Assembly (NCBI GenBank): GCA_021464415.1 | Contig: CM038470.1 | Span: 9,498,394-9,562,393, forward strand | Reading direction: 5' to 3' | DNA from: Lonicera japonica | Taxonomy: Eukaryota; Streptophyta; Magnoliopsida; Dipsacales; Caprifoliaceae | Length of the DNA stretch: 64,000 bases | Made by a program: the position numbers and the translations under genes | The notes under the pieces: model-generated | Seen by the model: only the letters and a program-made list of their open reading frames with translations | Told to the model about the DNA's origin: nothing | The model's database searches: none | In this document: positions 59,751 through 64,000 of the stretch, one piece after another | Layout of the letters: each line of letters opens with the position of its first letter | How positions within the stretch are numbered: the stretch's first letter is position 1

Positions 59751-60600
59751 TAATAAAATTGGAATATATATGAACAGACTTATATAGGATAAACGTAAGT
59801 GTAATATGACTTAATAACGTAATATTTTACTTTTTGTCTAAGAGATTTTAGTAGCTATGCATAGTTCAAACAGCTTGCAAACTTTTAAATTCGAACTTTT
59901 GAGCTATGTATCATTTTTCTAATATAAAACAAGAGCGACTAATGTAACTTTATAGTATTGCTCTGGATCGGGAGTCTATTTTCACAAATAAAACTAGCTT
60001 CATATTGGTGGATTCCTTATTGGTCATAAAACTCCTTTTTCAAACTTGACTTTCATGTGCCATTTCTTTAGGTTATGGGTTCTTGGCCTAAATGTTACTC
60101 AATACAGCTAAATTGCCTCATTTTTCCTTGTTTGGATATATAGCAAGAAAATATCTATCATTTTTCTGTAAAAGAACTATGCAATTTCCAGAAACTTGAC
60201 AACAATTTCATTTACAGACCCCAAAAGATTAGTAGAATACAGTTAAAAGAGACACATAAAAAATACTTGGTGAACATCATAATTTAATAATATAGAGACC
60301 CATTAAAAAAATGATTAGTTAGGGACTGTTTATGGACAGATTCAGGAAGTGAGATTTAGGTAGCAAAGTCTAATTTGCTAAGTTTGATTGAGCAAATTAT
60401 GGGAATTAGCGTGTGTTCTTTTACTATAGCAATATATTATAGTAGTGTAAAGGTAAGGAGTGATGAAAGGTAGTCCGTGAGTACAGAGTCTGCCATGAAT
60501 TAGACATACTCACATGCTCATTTGCATCATGGCATTCCAAATACCACAAGCCTATAGAACACCACCATAGATAACAACAGTAATATCATGTATTCATTAA
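59751..60600. other. MULE interior upstream of mobile-domain gene
   Basis: AT-rich, presumably the 5' flank of the mobile-domain gene. No further gene recognised. Confidence 0.5.
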
Positions 60601-60607
60601 CCGTTAC

Positions 60608-60740
60608 GCATAGTGAGCTGGGTAGAGTGGTTAAGAACCTCCTACTCCCATACAGGGCTGGTTCTGGGTTCAAGTCCCTTTCCCCCTTCAACTCAAACGA
60701 TGAATGTGACAATATTGCTCAACAATTACTAAAAAAAAAG
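60608..60740 (+). mobile_element. tRNA-derived SINE inside the MULE
   Basis: Pol III A box-like GGTAGAGTGGTTAAG (60621-60635), spacer CTACTCCCATACAGGG, and a near-consensus B box GGTTCAAGTCC (60667-60677). A tRNA-unrelated body follows, ending in an A-rich tail (A9 near 60731). It matches the layout of plant tRNA-derived SINEs rather than a functional tRNA, which would need acceptor-stem pairing. Confidence 0.75.
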
Positions 60741-61252
60741 GTGGCCATATGCTAAAAATAAATATTCCAACAAGAACCCACACACATCGATTACACAGCT
60801 GTGACAATATTACTTTATCACAAGTAAACTGAATAAAAGACCAACCAAACTTACATTGTTCTTGATTAGCATTCCAAATAGTTTTAAAAAAAATTGAACC
60901 AAATGCACATAATAGTGAATTGATTATTCATTGCTCAATTCTAATACTAACCTAAAACATATGTTGCTCCAACTGCTTCAGTATGTATTCCAAAGATTTC
61001 AAAAAAGATGCAAGTGCCTGTGTATGGATTCGGGTGAGTTCTTACTAATAAGAATTTGTGTTCTTAATAACATAATGATATCAACTATACACATAAACAA
61101 AACAATATACCTCCAATCATCAGTCATCATGAAGGAGAAGCATCAATTTAAAAGTTATCACATTAATACACAACTAAAAAAGCCCTAAATCACAAATATA
61201 AAGAATGGGAGAGAGGAGATGAGCACATACCTAAAAGAATAGTCGCGGAGCT
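60741..61252. other. MULE interior, no gene seen
   Basis: Nothing recognised between the SINE and the tandem repeat near the right end. Confidence 0.5.
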
Positions 61253-61510
61253 GGGAGAATGTTCTTATCAGTCATCAATGGCTGAGCTTCGGCGTGTAGA
61301 GACGAGCGGGAAGCTTGGGAGAAGGTTCTTATCAGTCATCAATGGCTGAGCTTCAGCGTGGAGAGATAAGCGGGAGAGCTTCAGCGTGGAGAGACGAGAG
61401 AGACGAGCGGGAGAGCTTCGGCGTAGAGAGAAGAGATGAGAGCTTCGGCATGGAGAGAGCTACGAACGGGAAAAAGGAGATGAGAGCTACGAACGGGAAA
61501 GATGAGAAGG
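61253..61510. repeat. 64-bp tandem repeat near MULE right end
   Basis: GGGAGAA[T/G]GTTCTTATCAGTC, ATCAATGGCTGAGCTTC and GAGACGAGCGGGA occur at 61253 and 61317. Shorter units of GAGAGCTTCxGCGT follow to about 61510. Confidence 0.85.
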
Positions 61511-61579
61511 AGAAGGTGAGACATAAATGTATTCTTCCTTTTCAATATTAAGTCATTTTAATTTTAATTAATGTTTATA

Positions 61580-61700
61580 TTAACATTTAATTAGGTGAAA
61601 ATTAGGTGGTGGGTGTTTGTGACAAAAAATTAATATAAAAGGGTGTTTGTGACAACGGTGGTGTTACTGACAAAAATGAGGGTTGTAAATAATAGCACCC
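61580..61700. repeat. Right TIR of the MULE
   Basis: The reverse complement begins GGGTGCTATTATTTACAACC and contains TTGTCACAAACACCC twice, matching the left arm. Confidence 0.9.
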
Positions 61701-61708
61701 TTTATTAT

Positions 61709-62275
61709 AGCTTAAAAGATGATCATTTAAAATTAATATGAATTTATTTTGAAACTCGATTTTTGTAAAATGATGTTTTTCAAATAAATTCAATTTCAAG
61801 CTAGTTTGAATCAATCTTTAAAATATGCAAGAATATGTTTGAGCTATAGGGATTTGATCAATAAAGTATCTTTACATAAAATTTAAGCACTCACTCCATT
61901 TAATGATAATTCGAGTCTTCGTGATGCTTGATTTTCTTGTGCGTATCTTCACTTGTTTGATGTTCTTGATCCTTTCTTGGTTTTGATAACTTGTAGAACA
62001 TGTGGAGATCATTCTTGTGCAAATCTTCACTTGCTTGATGATCTAGATATTTTCTTGGCTTTGTATAGCACATGTATATCATTTGAGTTCATTTCTTGTG
62101 AGTAGATGCGTTTGTAAAGCTTGTGTGAGATTTTGATTGCTTCGGTTTGAAGTTACACTTGGTCGGAAGATATATCGGTTAAAATGGCTATCATCATTGG
62201 AACAACCGAGTTAAATAACACTTTATTAACTTATTGTAATTATCAAAATAAGATTAATTTACTTTAAGGTCAACA
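61709..62275 (-). repeat. 3' LTR, right segment
   Basis: Resumes LTR homology after the MULE (AGCTTAAAAGATGATCATTT) and ends GGTCAACA, matching the solo LTR end at 4633. Confidence 0.9.
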
Positions 62276-62290
62276 ATCTCCCCCTTTTTG
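62276..62290 (-). other. Polypurine tract of SIRE-like element
   Basis: The - strand reads AAAAAGGGGGAGAT directly before the LTR. Confidence 0.85.
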
Positions 62291-62794
62291 ATGATGACAA
62301 TAGAGTTAATGTGTGTTTATAAAAAGATAATAATTTTAAGCATATGTATAATATGCTCCCCCTAAATAGGTGCATAAATAAAAATATACAAGCAATTATT
62401 AAAATGAAAAATACTTGCATAAATAAGATAAGTTCAAACAACTTAACCGAAAGCATAAGTTTGAAAAGTACTTAAACAATAGACAAACTAGTAATTCTTG
62501 ATCAAGCATAGCATAATAAAATAAACGATAAAATAAACGAGTGTGTACCATTATCACTCATGACACACACACATAACCCACATACTTTATCCCTTTTTTT
62601 CTTCATCAAAAAGGAGGGAATCAGTAATTATCAATCTAAAGCTGCAAAAATACTTGTTAATACTCATAATAATGTGTACATTAATGCAAGCAAATTTTAC
62701 ATAAAATAAAAATAAAAGAAAATTAAGCATAATTAAATAATGTATACTCAAAATTAAGCATTATCAAACCCTTTTATGAACTTTTTGGAATAAA
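62291..62794. other. Spacer between RNase H and polypurine tract
   Basis: About 500 bp of AT-rich untranslated element sequence. No env-like reading frame of note. Confidence 0.5.
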
Positions 62795-64000
62795 CTAGAT
62801 ATCACCAGCTCTAGTCATACCGAGTTCACGTCGAATAGTACAAAAACGATCTTCAAAAAACGGTTTAGTGAATATATCCGTAAACTGTGATTCGGTGCCA
62901 ACGAATTCAATATCAACATCACCTTTTTGCACATGATCACGAATGAAATAATATCTTATCTCAATGTGCTTAGTACGTGAATGTTGTATGGAGTTCTTGG
63001 TCAAACTTATGGCACTTGTGTTGTCACATTTTATGGGAATGTGGTTAAGACTAATTCCAAAGTTCTCTAGTTGTTGTTTAATGTATAAAGTTTGTGCACA
63101 ACAACTTTCGGCCACCACGTATTCGGCTTCGGCCGTTGAAAGGGCCACCGAATTTTGTTTCTTACTTGACCAAGATACTAATGTGTGTCCTAGAAAATGA
63201 CATGTGCCACTAGTGCTTTTCCTATCGATTTTGCAACCCGCAAAATTCGCATTAGAATAACTTATTAGGTCAAATGTGTTCTATCTTGGGTACCATAAAC
63301 CCAATGAATTAGTACCGAAAAGATAACGAAAAATTCGTTTTATGGCAAGTAAATGTGATTCTTTAGGATCCGCTTTGAATCGTGTACAAAGACATACACT
63401 AAACATAATGTCCGGTCTGGACGCCGTCAAATATAATAAACTTCCAATCATACCTCGATATTTTTTGATGTCCACACTTTTACCTTTCTCGTCTTTGTCA
63501 AGTTTCAATGTTGAACTCATAGGAGTGCTCATGAATTTGGCTCATTCCATGTCGAATTTCTTTAAAAGCTCCTTCACATAGTTCTCTTGATTAATGAAGA
63601 TGCCTTCTTTGCATTGTTTTACTTGTAATCCAAGGAAGTAATTCATTTCTCTCATCATGCTTATTTCAAATTCCTTTTGCATACAAGTAGAAAATTCTTT
63701 GCAAAGATTATCGTTAGTAGAACCAAATATAATATCATCAACGTAGATTTGTATGAGTAGCATGTCATTATCATGATTTTTGATAAATAAGGTAGTATCA
63801 ATTTTACCTCTAATAAACCTATTGTTAATAAAAAATGAACTTAATCTATCATACCATACTCTAGGTGCTTGTTTTAAATCATACAAACCTTTAGATAATT
63901 TAAATACATAATCTGGATAAATATAATTTTCAAAACCGGGAGGTTGTTTCACATAAACTTCCTTTTCAATAAAACCATTCAAGAAACCACTTTTCACATC
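62795..64000 (-). pseudogene. SIRE-like copia RT and RNase H, two nonsense codons; partial
   Basis: Enters from the right edge with reverse transcriptase (KSGFLNGFIEKEVYVKQPPG; LSKGLYDLKQAPRVWYDRL; active site QIYVDDIIFGSTN). The connection follows (YRGMIGSLLYLTASRPDIMF), then RNase H (ALSTAEAEYVV; IKCDNTSAISLTKN; ADIFTKP-like TDIFTKPF) ending at 62795. All pieces are in one frame, broken by stops at 63542-63544 and 63281-63283. The 5' part of pol is outside the window. Confidence 0.93.

Larger units (their letters stand above)
52410..61700. mobile_element. 9.29-kb Mutator-like element with transposase-OTU and plant-mobile-domain genes
   Basis: Terminal inverted repeats of roughly 100 bp or more begin GGGTGCTATTATTTACACCC on the left and (reverse complement) GGGTGCTATTATTTACAACC on the right. 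TTGTCAxxAACACC motifs repeat in both arms. The flanking 8 bp TTTATTAT are duplicated (52402-52409 and 61701-61708). The insertion splits an LTR, and the intact homologue at 3074-4633 shows the empty site TATTTTTATTAGAGC. Inside, left to right: subterminal palindromic repeats, a MURA/FAR1-type transposase with an OTU domain (+), a 124-bp repeat array, a convergent plant-mobile-domain gene (-), a SINE and a 64-bp tandem repeat. All coding parts are disabled. Confidence 0.95.
51395..64000 (-). mobile_element. SIRE-like Ty1/copia element, 3' part; runs off right edge
   Basis: The 3' LTR lies at 51395-52409 plus 61709-62275 (about 1.58 kb once the 9.29-kb MULE inserted in it is removed), with TGTAGGTC ... 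GGTCAACA ends. A polypurine tract follows at 62276-62290, then pol from 62795 to the window end. The long LTR and the RNase H motifs (HSRTKHIEIRYYFIRDHV) suit the SIRE/Maximus lineage. Gag, the 5' LTR and the start of pol lie outside the window. Confidence 0.88.

Noticed and set aside
60608..60740. Functional tRNA gene
   Set aside because: A and B boxes are present but no acceptor-stem pairing was found, and an A-rich tail follows a tRNA-unrelated body, so a SINE fits better.

Overview
This is nuclear DNA from a flowering plant, almost certainly a eudicot. The evidence is GT-AG introns, plant-only protein families (TTL-type TPR protein, plant carboxylesterase, HIPP metallochaperone, plant mobile domain), Stowaway and Tourist MITEs, plant-type Ty1/copia elements and a plant L1 with DUF4283 and zf-CCHC. 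I cannot name the species. The sequence is AT-rich, and most of the length is transposons or their decayed remains. Four host genes can be supported.

Left part (1-20.5 kb): MITEs, a 1.56-kb solo LTR (3074-4633) and a MULE-like terminal-inverted-repeat element (5148-6104) lead to a SINE just upstream of a TTL-like gene (9115-14924, +, six exons, two MITEs in its introns). That gene keeps the TPR region, but no C-terminal thioredoxin-like exon was found. A 5'-truncated copia element (15842-19072) lies immediately 3' of it.

Middle (20.5-44 kb): two related, apparently secreted plant carboxylesterase genes face each other (20562-21880 + and 42859-43931 -). Both carry Gly in place of the catalytic Ser and Asn in place of the catalytic His, so both look like pseudo-esterases; the second also has a 1-bp frameshift near its C-terminus. 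Between them lie a hAT MITE, a small MULE-like element full of microsatellites, and a decayed L1 LINE split by a complete 6.8-kb copia element (exact TSD TGACT). Three copies of an AT-rich repeat, one inverted, surround the LINE.

Right part (44-64 kb): a three-exon HIPP gene with a heavy-metal-binding domain and a CaaX end (46625-47627, -), a Tourist MITE (49375-49864), and then a SIRE-like copia element on the - strand running off the right edge. Its 3' LTR (51395-62275) is split by a 9.29-kb MULE (52410-61700). The MULE carries a MURA/FAR1-like transposase with a C-terminal OTU-type cysteine protease domain (+) and, convergent with it, a multi-exon plant-mobile-domain (MAIN-like) gene (-). 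An array of 124-bp repeats rich in CTCACC...GGTGAG palindromes separates the two. All of these MULE genes carry stop codons or frameshifts.

The items most worth a second look are the paired pseudo-esterases, the transposase-OTU plus plant-mobile-domain MULE with its palindromic array, and the TTL gene without a thioredoxin domain. All calls come from reading the sequence; no database search was run.
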